From: Natronolimnohabitans innermongolicus JCM 12255
GTDB lineage: Archaea > Halobacteriota > Halobacteria > Halobacteriales > Natrialbaceae
Direction of reading: 5' to 3'
NCBI RefSeq assembly: GCF_000337215.1
Contig: NZ_AOHZ01000106.1
Coordinates: forward strand, 1 to 40,639
Length of the DNA: 40,639 nucleotides
Part shown: in pieces, positions 23,057 through 31,984 of the stretch
Position numbering within the stretch: the stretch's first letter is position 1
How the letters are laid out: each line of letters opens with the position of its first letter
Translations under genes and position numbers: made by a program
The notes under the pieces: generated by a model
Database searches by the model: none
What the model saw: the letters and a program-made list of their open reading frames with translations, nothing else
What the model was told of the DNA's origin: nothing

Positions 23057-25522
23057 TCAGTGGCTACTGTACTCGCTTCGAGCGTTGTACTCGACGTCGA
23101 CGTTCGCGTCGCCGGCCAACGTGAAGTCGGCGATATCGCCGTCGAACCAGTAGGCGTCGCGGGAGCCGTCGACGCTGCCGCTGACGGACGTCCCCTCGAT
23201 GACGTCGCCCTCGTCGACCGTGGCGTCGCGGTAGTTCGCGACGAGCACGTCGCCGTCGATCTCGAACGAGTAGGTCGTCTCGCCGTCGGCGTCGGTGCCG
23301 TCGATCACGATGGCGTGGGGGAGCAGTTCGGTCTCGCCGTACTCGTCGGGGTCGACCGGTTCGTCGTCGACGTAGACGTCAGCCGAGCCGTCGACGAACG
23401 TAATGTCGCTGATCCCGCCGGAGAATCGGTAACGCTGGACGTCGTCCTCGACGATACCGGTCAGAATGTCATCGGAGAGATCGACCGCATCGGGGAGCGC
23501 CTCGCCGGGGAGTCGATCGATCGTCCCGTCGACGGTGATCTCGTAGCTGGCCTGGGACTCGTCGCCGACGACCGTCAGCGTGTGGGGCAGGTCCTCGCCG
23601 TAGTCGCTCGGATCGACGCGCTCGCCGTCCAGGTAGACGTGGGCCGGTCCGTCGACGGTGAGTTCCTCGAGGTCGCCGGTGAACCGGAAGGCGTCGCGCC
23701 AGCCGGCGACCGAGCCGGTGACGGTGCCGCTGTCGATGACGTCCTCGTCGTCGATCGTCGCGCCCTCGTCGGTCGACTTGCGGACGGAGCCGCCGACCGC
23801 GAACTCGTAGCGGCTTCCGCCGGACGTGCCGACGCCGTCGATCAGAATCGTGTGATCGTAGCCGTCGTCGTGCCACGGCATGTCGCCCTTCCAGTCGTCG
23901 CCCGTCGCCCCCTCGAGGGGGTAGCGGCTGGGGTAGGAGTCGACATCGTTGATGAGGGGGTAGGCGGGCCCCTCGATCGTGACGTCGATGAGGTCCGTAT
24001 CGAACTCCCAGGCGTGGGTACCGTCGACGACGCGGCCGGCCGCGCGGTGGCCGTCGTCGCTGACCCACATGTACTCGTCCTCGATTTCGGCGTCGCGGTA
24101 GGTCGAAGGCTCGATCGGGCCCTCCTCGACCTCGAAGTAGTAGTCAGTCGGCTCGTCTTCGCCCTCGGCGACGAACTGGTAGGTGTGCTGGAGTTCGGGG
24201 TGGTCGCCGTGCCACGGCATGTCACCCTTCCAACCGTCGCCCGTCGCACCATCGAGCGGGTAGCGATCGAGGTGAGACTGGACGCCGTTGATCGTCACGT
24301 CGGCCGAGCCGTCGACGGTGGCGTCGACGATGTCGGTATCGAACTCCCAGGCGTGGTGGTCGTCGCTGATTCGACCCGCGGCGCGGGCCCCGTCGTCGCT
24401 GACCCACATGAAGTCCTCGTCGATGGTCGCACCGTTGGCCGTCGAGGGCTTGATCGGGCCCTCCTCGACCTCGAAATAGTAGTCGGTCGCCTCGTCTTCG
24501 TCCCGGCCGGCGAACTCGTAGACGTGCTGGAGGTCGTCGTGATCGCCCTCGGGTTTGTCGGAGCCCGAAGGGTTGTCTCCCGACGACTCGCCGCCGGCGG
24601 CCTCGCTCGCTGACGTCGGAACGCCGTCGGGAACCGAGAGGTCGGGGCTGCCCCCGTTCTCGACGCCGTGGCCCTCAGAGTAGCTGCCGGAGCCGGACAT
24701 GCTGTAGCCGCTGTGTCGGGTGTCTTCGACGTGGGTCCGTGAGCCGGATCGTCCGTAAATCGACGAGCCGTTACCGTAGGAACCGCCGTCGAAATCGCAG
24801 CCGGAAATCTCCTGGTCGCCCCAGCCCCAGAACGGCCGACCCCGGTATCGACCGCTTCCGTCGTTGTACGCGACGGAGTCGACCACTTCGCTGTCGTCGG
24901 AGATCCGGAACGAGGAGACGTAGTTGTTCTTCCCGAAGCAGTTCTCGATCCTGACCGTCCCCGGCGTGTCGTACGCCGCCGCGCTGGCGTAGATCCCGTT
25001 GTTCGGCCAGTCCTCGAGGTAGACGTTTCGAATGTCGAGGTGACCGGAGTGACCGCGGTGGACGAAGATTCCACACTGTCCGTGCGAGCTGTAGGAACTC
25101 GGTCGAACGCAGCCGTCGCCGAGGTAGACGTTCTCGATCGTCGACGTGTTCCCACCCTCGTCACGAGCGACGATCGCGTGATTGTCGTGAGTGTGCGTGC
25201 CGCGGAATCCGACGTTGCGGATCGTCCAGTTCGTTCCGCTGGCGAGGATCGTCATCCAGTTGCCGTTCGTAAAGTCGATAATCTTGTTCTCGAACACCTC
25301 GCCGTCGTCCAGTCTGTAGTTACTGTTGTCCGCTTCGATAACTTCGACGTCCTCGTCGCTCGCGCTGACTGCGGTCGCCGCCGTCGCGGCGACGGTCGCC
25401 GCACCGGCGAGTTTGAGATACGATCGCCGGTCGATTAAGCCGTTATTACCCGCGCTATTTCCGTCTGAGAGGCCGCTGTGGCCTTCCACATCATCATCCA
25501 GTTCCGAACTGTCGCGTGCCAT
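23057..25522 (-). CDS. Tat-exported beta-helix protein with five C-terminal repeat domains
   Basis: The 821-residue protein starts MARDSSELDDDVEGHSGLSD and carries a Tat signal (LIDRRSYLKLAGAATVAATA). A beta-helix follows to about residue 310 (INFxN-like repeats such as TWTIRNVGFRG-type strands and LDIRNVYLEDWPNNG). After a linker of low complexity come five repeat domains starting near residues 331, 444, 557, 645 and 734. The first two form a longer subtype of about 113 residues (YYFEVEEGPI; HAWEFDTDLIDVTIEG; GDxWKGDMPWH). The last three match the a-b-c series of the 20233 protein, ending with DANVDVEYNARS. It is probably exported folded and faces the surface glycan. The function of the repeats is unknown. 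The gene is on the opposite strand to its two large paralogues. Confidence 0.87.
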   Translation of the reverse strand: MARDSSELDDDVEGHSGLSDGNSAGNNGLIDRRSYLKLAGAATVAATAATAVSASDEDVEVIEADNSNYRLDDGEVFENKIIDFTNGNWMTILASGTNWTIRNVGFRGTHTHDNHAIVARDEGGNTSTIENVYLGDGCVRPSSYSSHGQCGIFVHRGHSGHLDIRNVYLEDWPNNGIYASAAAYDTPGTVRIENCFGKNNYVSSFRISDDSEVVDSVAYNDGSGRYRGRPFWGWGDQEISGCDFDGGSYGNGSSIYGRSGSRTHVEDTRHSGYSMSGSGSYSEGHGVENGGSPDLSVPDGVPTSASEAAGGESSGDNPSGSDKPEGDHDDLQHVYEFAGRDEDEATDYYFEVEEGPIKPSTANGATIDEDFMWVSDDGARAAGRISDDHHAWEFDTDIVDATVDGSADVTINGVQSHLDRYPLDGATGDGWKGDMPWHGDHPELQHTYQFVAEGEDEPTDYYFEVEEGPIEPSTYRDAEIEDEYMWVSDDGHRAAGRVVDGTHAWEFDTDLIDVTIEGPAYPLINDVDSYPSRYPLEGATGDDWKGDMPWHDDGYDHTILIDGVGTSGGSRYEFAVGGSVRKSTDEGATIDDEDVIDSGTVTGSVAGWRDAFRFTGDLEELTVDGPAHVYLDGERVDPSDYGEDLPHTLTVVGDESQASYEITVDGTIDRLPGEALPDAVDLSDDILTGIVEDDVQRYRFSGGISDITFVDGSADVYVDDEPVDPDEYGETELLPHAIVIDGTDADGETTYSFEIDGDVLVANYRDATVDEGDVIEGTSVSGSVDGSRDAYWFDGDIADFTLAGDANVDVEYNARSEYSSH

Positions 25523-25767
25523 ACGATCAGTTCAATAAGCTATTACCTACATAAGTTTTCTGGAAATCTTGAATAAGACGGTGCGATAGTAATGTATTCG
25601 AGAATGTATCTGTATCTTATATGTACATACATTCAATTCTTCTGGACTATTTCGTCTAGAATACTATGACAGTAACGAGTGGTGGGAGACGGGGCTAGAC
25701 TGGGCTGGGCGATATATCGTCCGACCGCGAGGCGCGATCTCGGAACCAGCGAGAACCGACGAGTCCG
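25523..25767. other. AT-rich intergenic region with an inverted repeat
   Basis: This gap holds the promoter of the minus-strand beta-helix gene: on the minus strand AAAACTTAT has its TTAT 29-32 nt upstream of ATG 25522. Further upstream, GAATGTA (25602-25608) and TACATTC (25628-25634) form a perfect 7-bp inverted repeat, with AATGTAT repeated directly at 25591 and 25603. Confidence 0.5.
25551..25559 (-). promoter_or_regulatory. TATA-like box (AAAACTTAT) of the third beta-helix gene
   Basis: On the minus strand AAAACTTAT lies 29-37 nt upstream of ATG 25522, in line with the matching boxes of the two plus-strand paralogues. Confidence 0.55.
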
Positions 25768-27711
25768 TTATCGAGGCGATAGCGTGGCCTCGAGGTCGAC
25801 GTCGGAGAGATTCTCGAAGACGTACTCGACGATTTCCGAGCGTGACTCCATCTTCTCGGTGTACGTACTCACGGCGTCGAATCGCCAGTCGAGTTCGAGA
25901 CGGTGCAGGTAGACGCTCGGGAGGTACAGTTCGAACGTTCGAACCGGAATCCCGACCTCCCGACAGTAGCCGCGGATCATCGAGCGCATGATTCGGGCGT
26001 ACTCGTTGTCCCCGCAGAAGACGGTCCGGAAGCCGTCTTCGAGCCCCCCGAAAACACGCATCGCCGTGTTCAACGCCAGAAAGCCGGCGTCGATGATCGG
26101 CGAAGCCTCGAATGCGCCGTACTCCCAGTCGATCACGCTCGTCACGTCCGATCCGTCGACGTGGATGTTTCCGGCCAGGTAGTCGCCGTGGACGGGCGTA
26201 AAGAAGGTCGTGACCGACTCGTCGATGGGCGGCGGCTCGATGCCGGTCGGCGCGAAGCTGAGGTCGTCTCGGACCTCGGCCGGCGACCGCGTGACCGTAG
26301 GGCCGCGAAACGCCTGCTGGAACTCGATGAGCCAGTCGAAGCCGAGCCGGAGCACCCGCTCGTAGGACCGCAGGTTACGCGAGAGGTCGTCGGCGAGTGG
26401 CTCGCCGGCCACGGGCGTCTCCACTCTGGCCTCCCCACACGGCGTCTCGACATCGGTCCCACGGGGTAACGTCTCGACGATCGGCTCGTTCGACACCTGC
26501 AGCGACGAGAGGACCGCGTTCTCCCGCTCGGTGAACGGCGCGTGCGCTCGTCGGTTCGGGAACTTCCAGACCGTCTCGAGGCCGTCGTCGTCGGTTTCGA
26601 GGACGACCGATCGGGTTCGACCAGGGACCAACAACGGATCGTCGAACGTCGTCGACCGCTCGAGCGAGCCGCCGTCGGCGTCGCCGTTCTCACAGACCGC
26701 AAGGACGCTCGGATGGAGCCGATCGAGCAGTCCCGTTCGGTTGGCAAGCGAGACGAGCGGCTTTCCCATCCGCGCGAATCGGCCGTAGTCCGAGAGCAAA
26801 ATCTCGGCGAGCAGGTCGACGGCCCGCTCGTTGTCGACGCCGAAGACGAACAGCGGGCGGTCCGCCGTCGGGAACAGCGAGTACAGCGACGCCGAGTCGA
26901 ATCCCGCCGCCGTTATCATCGAACGATAGGTCCCCGGCGTTCCGTCCGTGAGTGCTCCACTCGGGATTGCTTCGGTGGTATCGGCATCGAGGAGTTCCGT
27001 CAGCCCGCTCCGACGCGACCAGCCGTCGGCGGTGAAAACGAGCGTCCCGTCGTCGGTGAGATACTCCGACAGACGAGACAGCCGCGTTCGCATCTCACCC
27101 GTACTCGAGCCCGTGAAATCCGCGACGATGGTATCGAACGAGTTCGGCCCGAAGGGGAGTCGGTCCTCCGTCGTGTGGAGCGGAAGCACGCGCTCGGTCC
27201 CGTCGTAGTCGGTTCGCGTCGCCGCGACGCGTAGCTTCTCGAGGTTCGAATCGACAGCGACGACCGAGTCGGCAAGTTCACTCAAGACGTGCGCCCGGCG
27301 GCCGAACCCGGCGTCGACGTCGAGACACCGGCCAGTAATCGTTCCGCCGACGAGCGCGGTCCACGACTCGCGGTTGACGTCGTATATCGTGCTCAGGGCG
27401 TCCCCTCTGGCGGGGTGATCCTCGAGGACGGTCGTCGTCGCTTCGCGAATCGAGCCCGTTTCGGCGCGCTCGGCGAGCAGCCGCAGTTCGTCCGGCTCGA
27501 GACCGGTCGCATCCGGTTCGTCACCGGCGGTCGGCCGTGTGCCGGCGGCCGGAGTCAGCGACGGGATTCCGTGTTTGAACTCGCCGTCGAAACCACAGTG
27601 TCGACAGTGAAGCGACTCGAGCGAGAGCGGCTGTTCACAGTCCGGACAGCGTGAGCGAACGCTGTCGAGCAGCGACGGTTCGATCGTCTCGTTATCTTTG
27701 TGTAATGACAT
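25768..27711 (-). CDS. Fusion of zinc ribbon, SAM methyltransferase and APH-type kinase
   Basis: The 647-residue protein joins three modules. Residues 22-39 hold a zinc ribbon (CPDC at 22-25 and CRHC at 36-39). A methyltransferase follows: TGRCLDVDAGFGRRAHVL near residues 125-142 is motif I, with an acidic Asp closing the next strand (VVAVDSN). A kinase of the aminoglycoside-phosphotransferase type occupies about 370-610: a VWKFP strand with Lys, the catalytic loop VHGDYLAGNIHV from about 507, and the metal-binding DWEYG from 528. APH kinases phosphorylate small molecules or sugars. The gene follows the flippase by 6 bases in one operon, so it probably modifies the glycan or its lipid carrier, which is inference. 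This fused form is unusual. Confidence 0.86.
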   Translation of the reverse strand: MSLHKDNETIEPSLLDSVRSRCPDCEQPLSLESLHCRHCGFDGEFKHGIPSLTPAAGTRPTAGDEPDATGLEPDELRLLAERAETGSIREATTTVLEDHPARGDALSTIYDVNRESWTALVGGTITGRCLDVDAGFGRRAHVLSELADSVVAVDSNLEKLRVAATRTDYDGTERVLPLHTTEDRLPFGPNSFDTIVADFTGSSTGEMRTRLSRLSEYLTDDGTLVFTADGWSRRSGLTELLDADTTEAIPSGALTDGTPGTYRSMITAAGFDSASLYSLFPTADRPLFVFGVDNERAVDLLAEILLSDYGRFARMGKPLVSLANRTGLLDRLHPSVLAVCENGDADGGSLERSTTFDDPLLVPGRTRSVVLETDDDGLETVWKFPNRRAHAPFTERENAVLSSLQVSNEPIVETLPRGTDVETPCGEARVETPVAGEPLADDLSRNLRSYERVLRLGFDWLIEFQQAFRGPTVTRSPAEVRDDLSFAPTGIEPPPIDESVTTFFTPVHGDYLAGNIHVDGSDVTSVIDWEYGAFEASPIIDAGFLALNTAMRVFGGLEDGFRTVFCGDNEYARIMRSMIRGYCREVGIPVRTFELYLPSVYLHRLELDWRFDAVSTYTEKMESRSEIVEYVFENLSDVDLEATLSPR

Positions 27712-27717
27712 TTTTAG

Positions 27718-29181
27718 TTACAGTGCGTTCGCGAATTGGTCGACGTCGAGCAGTCCGGTGAGAACGGAGAGCACGCCCCAGACGGCGACGCCCAGCGCGA
27801 TGACGAAGACGAGCGAGAGGAAGCCGGTGACGTGGGAGACGGCGACGAAGACGACGGCGGCCATCGCGCTCGTAACGGCCGCGATGAGCGCAATCCGTCG
27901 CAGGAGGAAGCCGACCCGAAGGTCGAACTCCTGGTGGATGATGTAGACGTTCGCGAGCGTGTACAGCGAGTACGTGATAACCGTCGCGACCGCGGCCCCG
28001 ACGACGCCGATCGTCGGGATCAGGATGATGTTGAGAACGACGTTCATGAGCGCCGTCACCCCCTTCACGATCGCCCGCTCGCGAGCCCGGCCGAGAAAGT
28101 CGAGCCCGTTGCTGGTGAGTTTCGTAATCGAACGCAAGATTGCGTAGATCGCGAGCACCTGCAACACGGGAACGGCGTTCAGATACTCGTTGCCGAACAG
28201 CAACTCGAGGGCCGGTTCGGCGACCAGCGCCAGGCCCGCGGCGATGGGGATGTAGAGCAAGAGCGTGTGTGAAAGAGCCGTCTCGTAGATCCGAGCGGCC
28301 TGGTCGACGTTGCCGTCGGCCTTCTGGGAGCCGTAGGTCGGCGACAGGGTGAACCCGAGCGCCGACGCCGGCGTCTCGACGAACTCGACGACCTGCTTGC
28401 TGATAACGTAGTACGAGACCGCGACCGGGTTCAGGAAGAACCCGACGAGGACGGTGTCGACCTCCTTGTCCAGGACGTTCGCCGTACTCGTCGCGGTGAG
28501 CGGAACGGAGTACTCGCCGATCCGCCGCGGGAGCCCCTCTTCCACCGACGACGCTCGATCGTGGTTCCGGACGTACCGGACGTAAATCGTCCCGAGGCCG
28601 ACGACCGTGACGAGCGCGAACGCCAGAATGTACCCGACGAGCGCGCCGACCGCGCCGAATCCGAGGACGACGAAGCCGACCGCGAAAACGAACCGACACC
28701 CCCGGTCGACCGCGTGTAGCGTCGCGCTGAATTTGATCGCCTCGAGGCCCTGTAGCATCAATCGAACGTACGTCGCCAGCGCCTCGAAGGCAAGATACAG
28801 CGCCCCGAGCAGCAAAAACGGCGTCAGTCCGGGTTCGTCGAGGACGGCGGCGATCTGCTCGTAGCCGATCGTCACGACGGCCGCGACGACCAGGATCGCG
28901 GCGACGTTAAACGCCAGTACCGTCCGGAAGATGTGGGGCAACTGTTCCGGATTCTGTTCTTTGTACTCGGAGACGTACCGTGCTCCGGACTTGGCGATGC
29001 CGAGCTTGCTGAAGATGCCGAGCGTCGAAAACACCGAGATGGCGAGAAACAACAGACCGTACTCGTCGGGTCCGAGCAATCGAGCGAGCAGGACCATCAA
29101 CAGACCGCTCGAGACGATCGCGATGATCCGACCGAGGAACTCGACTTTGAATCGATCGGCGAGTTGCTGTGTGAGATCCAT
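27718..29181 (-). CDS. Wzx/MATE-type flippase (polysaccharide export)
   Basis: The 487-residue protein has about 12-14 membrane segments with the layout of the oligosaccharide flippase family: MDLTQQLADRFKVEFLGRII, ARLLGPDEYGLLFLAISVFS, GLTPFLLLGALYLAFEALAT, and a late pair of helices with VAVWGVLSVLTGLLDVDQFA. It should move a lipid-linked glycan across the cytoplasmic membrane. The kinase/methyltransferase fusion follows 6 bases after its stop in the same operon. No other flippase is visible in the window, so it is the likely exporter of this cluster's glycan. Confidence 0.93.
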   Translation of the reverse strand: MDLTQQLADRFKVEFLGRIIAIVSSGLLMVLLARLLGPDEYGLLFLAISVFSTLGIFSKLGIAKSGARYVSEYKEQNPEQLPHIFRTVLAFNVAAILVVAAVVTIGYEQIAAVLDEPGLTPFLLLGALYLAFEALATYVRLMLQGLEAIKFSATLHAVDRGCRFVFAVGFVVLGFGAVGALVGYILAFALVTVVGLGTIYVRYVRNHDRASSVEEGLPRRIGEYSVPLTATSTANVLDKEVDTVLVGFFLNPVAVSYYVISKQVVEFVETPASALGFTLSPTYGSQKADGNVDQAARIYETALSHTLLLYIPIAAGLALVAEPALELLFGNEYLNAVPVLQVLAIYAILRSITKLTSNGLDFLGRARERAIVKGVTALMNVVLNIILIPTIGVVGAAVATVITYSLYTLANVYIIHQEFDLRVGFLLRRIALIAAVTSAMAAVVFVAVSHVTGFLSLVFVIALGVAVWGVLSVLTGLLDVDQFANAL

Positions 29182-29591
29182 GAATACGTAGACGTGCGCT
29201 TACGCGACGACCGAAACAGCGGTCGTTTCTTCGGCGGACTGGCTGTCAGAACGCGACGGGAGGGAGGGTCGTCGGGACATAAACACTGACCATCAGAGAC
29301 GATTCACAGTTTCCTAGTTGGTTATTTCAGGCCTAACCGTAAGTCAGTAGAGCTAACCAGTAAACCGTAGTCGTCGGGAGGCGGTCGACGGCGACGACAC
29401 CCGCGACTCGTTCGGCGTATTCGACGGCGAAAACAGTAGCAACGGATCACATCGACGTTCCGCCGGAACTCGATTCGGACGGCTGTTCACTGGCGACGGC
29501 CGACCGTCGGCTCCGGTTCGCTGACAGCCCTAACTCGCGCTATCGAACGGAACTCGAGAATTCACAGCGACAATCCCTGCCCGCCGGACGG
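29182..29591. other. Intergenic region, little content
   Basis: About 400 bases lie between the flippase start and the stop of the winged-helix membrane gene. I see no gene. A short inverted repeat (GGTTA and TAACC around 29319-29338) and a GTTTATG stretch near 29278 on the minus strand are the only possible sites. Confidence 0.35.
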
Positions 29592-30188
29592 TTACTCGAT
29601 ACGAGAGAGTTTGCCGTCGACGTTCTGTTCTTGCTGGCGATTCGAAACGAGATGCGCGACCGAGAGAAGGAAGAACGCGACGACGACGACTCCAGCGAGG
29701 CCGAGCGTCGGGACGGCCGCCAGCCCCGGAACGCCGAGGAAGGCGCCGGCGACGACAGCGGCACCAACGACGCTCATCCCGGCGTACCAGCGGTCCCACC
29801 GATCCTGCTGATGGCTGTCCGTATCGAGGTACATCATCAGCAGGTCGGCGTTGTCCGACAGCGAGATCAGGCCGCGGTCCTGATCGTACTCGACGATTCC
29901 GGCGTCGTCCATCTTCGGCAGATGGGTCTGGTAGAGCGCGACGTAGACGCGCTTGCGCTGATCGGAGCTCAGCGCGCTGACTTCGGTGTCGTTCTCCCAG
30001 GCCGCGATCTGTTCGGCCAGTTCACCGAGGGTTACCGTATCGTCCGACTCGAGTAAGTACGCGAGTACTTCTCGTCGCCGGCGGTTTTTCAGGAGCTCGA
30101 AGATGACGTCCTTCGAGAGCCGCTGTTCTTCGTCCTCGTCGGCGACCGATGCAATTTCGTCTGGGAGTGAGGTATCGATTGACGACAT
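29592..30188 (-). CDS. Winged-helix protein with two membrane segments (haloarchaeal HTH)
   Basis: The 198-residue protein begins MSSIDTSLPDEIASVADEDE. Residues about 30-90 form a winged helix: DVIFELLKNRRRREVLAYL, then LGELAEQIAAWENDT and RKRVYVALYQTHLPKMDDAG. It has the layout of the haloarchaeal domain usually recorded as DUF7344 (number from memory). A wing with IVEYDQDRGLISL follows. Two membrane helices come near the end (MSVVGAAVVAGAFLGVPGLA and LAGVVVVAFFLLSVAHLV), so it should be tethered to the membrane with the DNA-binding part in the cytoplasm. It probably regulates nearby genes. Tandem GTTG-x-ACACCAA repeats sit at its presumed promoter. Confidence 0.82.
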   Translation of the reverse strand: MSSIDTSLPDEIASVADEDEEQRLSKDVIFELLKNRRRREVLAYLLESDDTVTLGELAEQIAAWENDTEVSALSSDQRKRVYVALYQTHLPKMDDAGIVEYDQDRGLISLSDNADLLMMYLDTDSHQQDRWDRWYAGMSVVGAAVVAGAFLGVPGLAAVPTLGLAGVVVVAFFLLSVAHLVSNRQQEQNVDGKLSRIE

Positions 30189-30318
30189 TTATGCTTGGCC
30201 TCCGGACAGGGGGGTTGTGTTCCGACCCGATCGGTACCGAGTACGATACGCGAAAGGGCTGCCAAACTCTCGAATCGACAGGTACCGCCGTTCAGTCGGT
30301 CGGCAAGTCGCAGTCACG

Positions 30319-30359
30319 GTTGACACACCAAGTTGTACACCAATACTGACAGTCTTAAG
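30319..30359 (-). promoter_or_regulatory. Promoter zone with tandem GTTG(A/T)-ACACCAA repeats
   Basis: GTTGACACACCAA (30319-30331) is directly followed by GTTGTACACCAA (30332-30343). On the minus strand a CCTTAAGAC box (30352-30360) lies just upstream of them. The repeats would overlap the transcription start of the winged-helix gene and could be autoregulatory sites. Confidence 0.4.
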
Positions 30360-30360
30360 G

Positions 30361-30935
30361 ACGGCCACGTTTCGCACCGGCTGCAAAGCGGGTATGGAAC
30401 GACTTCTCGGCGCGTCTCGCGCCGAGTAACGTCGGCATTCCACCGGCCGAGGATCGAAATCGATAGACGGCAGCGGTATCGACCGATTGTTCGTTCGTAT
30501 TGACCGCGTACACCGGCGGCTAGTACGCGTACAGGACGGCGAGCGCAACCCGAGGACAGCATTACGACACGACACTGCTACGGAACGTTTGCTCCCAGCG
30601 ACATAAAGGCGAGCGACAGTTCGCCGCTGAAAGCTGCATTTACGCGATGAATAGACGGTTTACATCGCCGCCGCGTCGAAACAATAGCCGCATTTCATGA
30701 GATAACGTCCCATACACCGGCGTAGGGCGAAGACCTGCGCCACCGCTTCGCCCAACACGGACCGATGGGACACGGTCTCGGCACGGTTCAGTCGGCAGCC
30801 TCGAGTCGGGGACGACGGCGCGCGTCGTCTTCCGCTCGTTTGGCTCTTACCGCGAGTGGCCGCTGCGTAAGTCGGTGTTTCTCGCGAAACCATGTTAACC
30901 CCTTACAGTGCCTGCAGGATTTGTAGGGGACACTG
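30361..30935. other. Intergenic region upstream of TFB, no clear gene
   Basis: About 575 bases with several short frames and no protein-like one that I can support. No tRNA or other RNA gene is seen. The stretch just before TFB (GTTAACCCCTTAC near 30893) may hold a weak promoter. Confidence 0.35.
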
Positions 30936-31886
30936 ATGACGCGGTCCATCATTGATCAGACCACGAACGAGTCAGCAGAGACAGAAGCGGGCCTGTGTCC
31001 GGATTGTGACACCGCGACGATCATCCACGACCCGGACCGCGGCGAGCGCGTCTGCGAGGAGTGTGGACTCGTCCTCACCGAGGACCCCATCGACTACGGC
31101 CCCGAGTGGCGCGCGTTCAACGCCCAAGAACACGACCAACTCTCCCGCGTCGGCGCGCCGCTCACCCAGTCGATGCACGATCGCGGGCTGACGACGACCA
31201 TCGACTGGCGCAACAAAGACGCCAACGGCCGCTCGATGTCGTCCGAGAAACACGGCCAACTCCACCGGCTTCGGGTCTGGCAGGAACGGATCCGGACGAA
31301 AAACGCCGGCGAACGCAACCTGAAGTACGCCCTCTCGGAGATCGATCGCATGGTGAGCGCGCTCGGCGTTCCGAAGCCGGTCAAAGAGACCGCAAGCGTC
31401 ATCTACCGCCGCGCACTCGAGCAGGATCTCATCCGCGGCCGATCGATCGAAGGCGTCGCAACGAGTTCGCTCTATACGGCCTGTCGTAAGGAAGACATTC
31501 CGCGAAGTTTAGAAGAAGTAACCGCCGTCTCGCGCGTCGATCAGCGAGAGATCGGGCGCACCTATCGGTACATCGCCGACGAACTCGACATCAACCTCGA
31601 GCCGACGAACCCGCGGCAGTTCGTACCCCGATTCTGTTCGGAACTCGACGTCAGTAAGGACGTGGAAACCAAGGCCGTCGAGATCATCGACCGGACGACC
31701 GACCAGGGGCTTCACTCCGGGAAGTCTCCGACCGGCTTCGCCGCCGCCGCGATCTACGCCGCCGGCCTGCTCTGCGAGGAGACGATTCCGCAGCGAGCCG
31801 TCGCCGATACCGCACAGACGACCGTCGTCACCGTTCGGAATCGCTACCGCGAGCAACTGGACGCGATCGACCAGCAGCCCGCCTGA
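30936..31886 (+). CDS. Transcription initiation factor IIB (TFB)
   Basis: The 316-residue protein is a full TFB. The N-terminal zinc ribbon has C21-x2-C24 and C40-x2-C43 (CPDCDTATII; CEECGLVL). The linker holds the B-finger region (YGPEWRAFNAQEHDQLSRVG). Two cyclin folds follow: LKYALSEIDRMVSALGVPKP in the first and AVEIIDRTTDQGLHSGKSPT in the second, with GRSIEGVATSSLYTACRKED between. TFB bridges TBP, promoter DNA and RNA polymerase. Haloarchaea have several TFB paralogues that prefer different promoters. This one sits between a glycan locus and an Orc1 origin region. Its DNA-recognition helix is in the second cyclin fold and looks intact (QRAVADTAQTTVVTVRNRYR). Confidence 0.96.
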   Translation: MTRSIIDQTTNESAETEAGLCPDCDTATIIHDPDRGERVCEECGLVLTEDPIDYGPEWRAFNAQEHDQLSRVGAPLTQSMHDRGLTTTIDWRNKDANGRSMSSEKHGQLHRLRVWQERIRTKNAGERNLKYALSEIDRMVSALGVPKPVKETASVIYRRALEQDLIRGRSIEGVATSSLYTACRKEDIPRSLEEVTAVSRVDQREIGRTYRYIADELDINLEPTNPRQFVPRFCSELDVSKDVETKAVEIIDRTTDQGLHSGKSPTGFAAAAIYAAGLLCEETIPQRAVADTAQTTVVTVRNRYREQLDAIDQQPA

Positions 31887-31984
31887 TCGGACTGGGCTCC
31901 GTCGTCAGTGTCGGCGCAATCGCAACGACAACTGGTCGCGATTGCACCGGATCGTCGGAACAGCACCCCGTTCGTTCCGCCCGG

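Noticed and set aside
30660-30893. Minus-strand frame of 77 residues upstream of TFB
   Set aside because: No domain, an Arg/Ser-rich start and no promoter; the Cys residues at its end (KCGYC) are not enough.
30361-30935. tRNA or other structural RNA gene
   Set aside because: No cloverleaf, no CCA-type end and no T-loop pattern were seen in this gap or elsewhere in the window.
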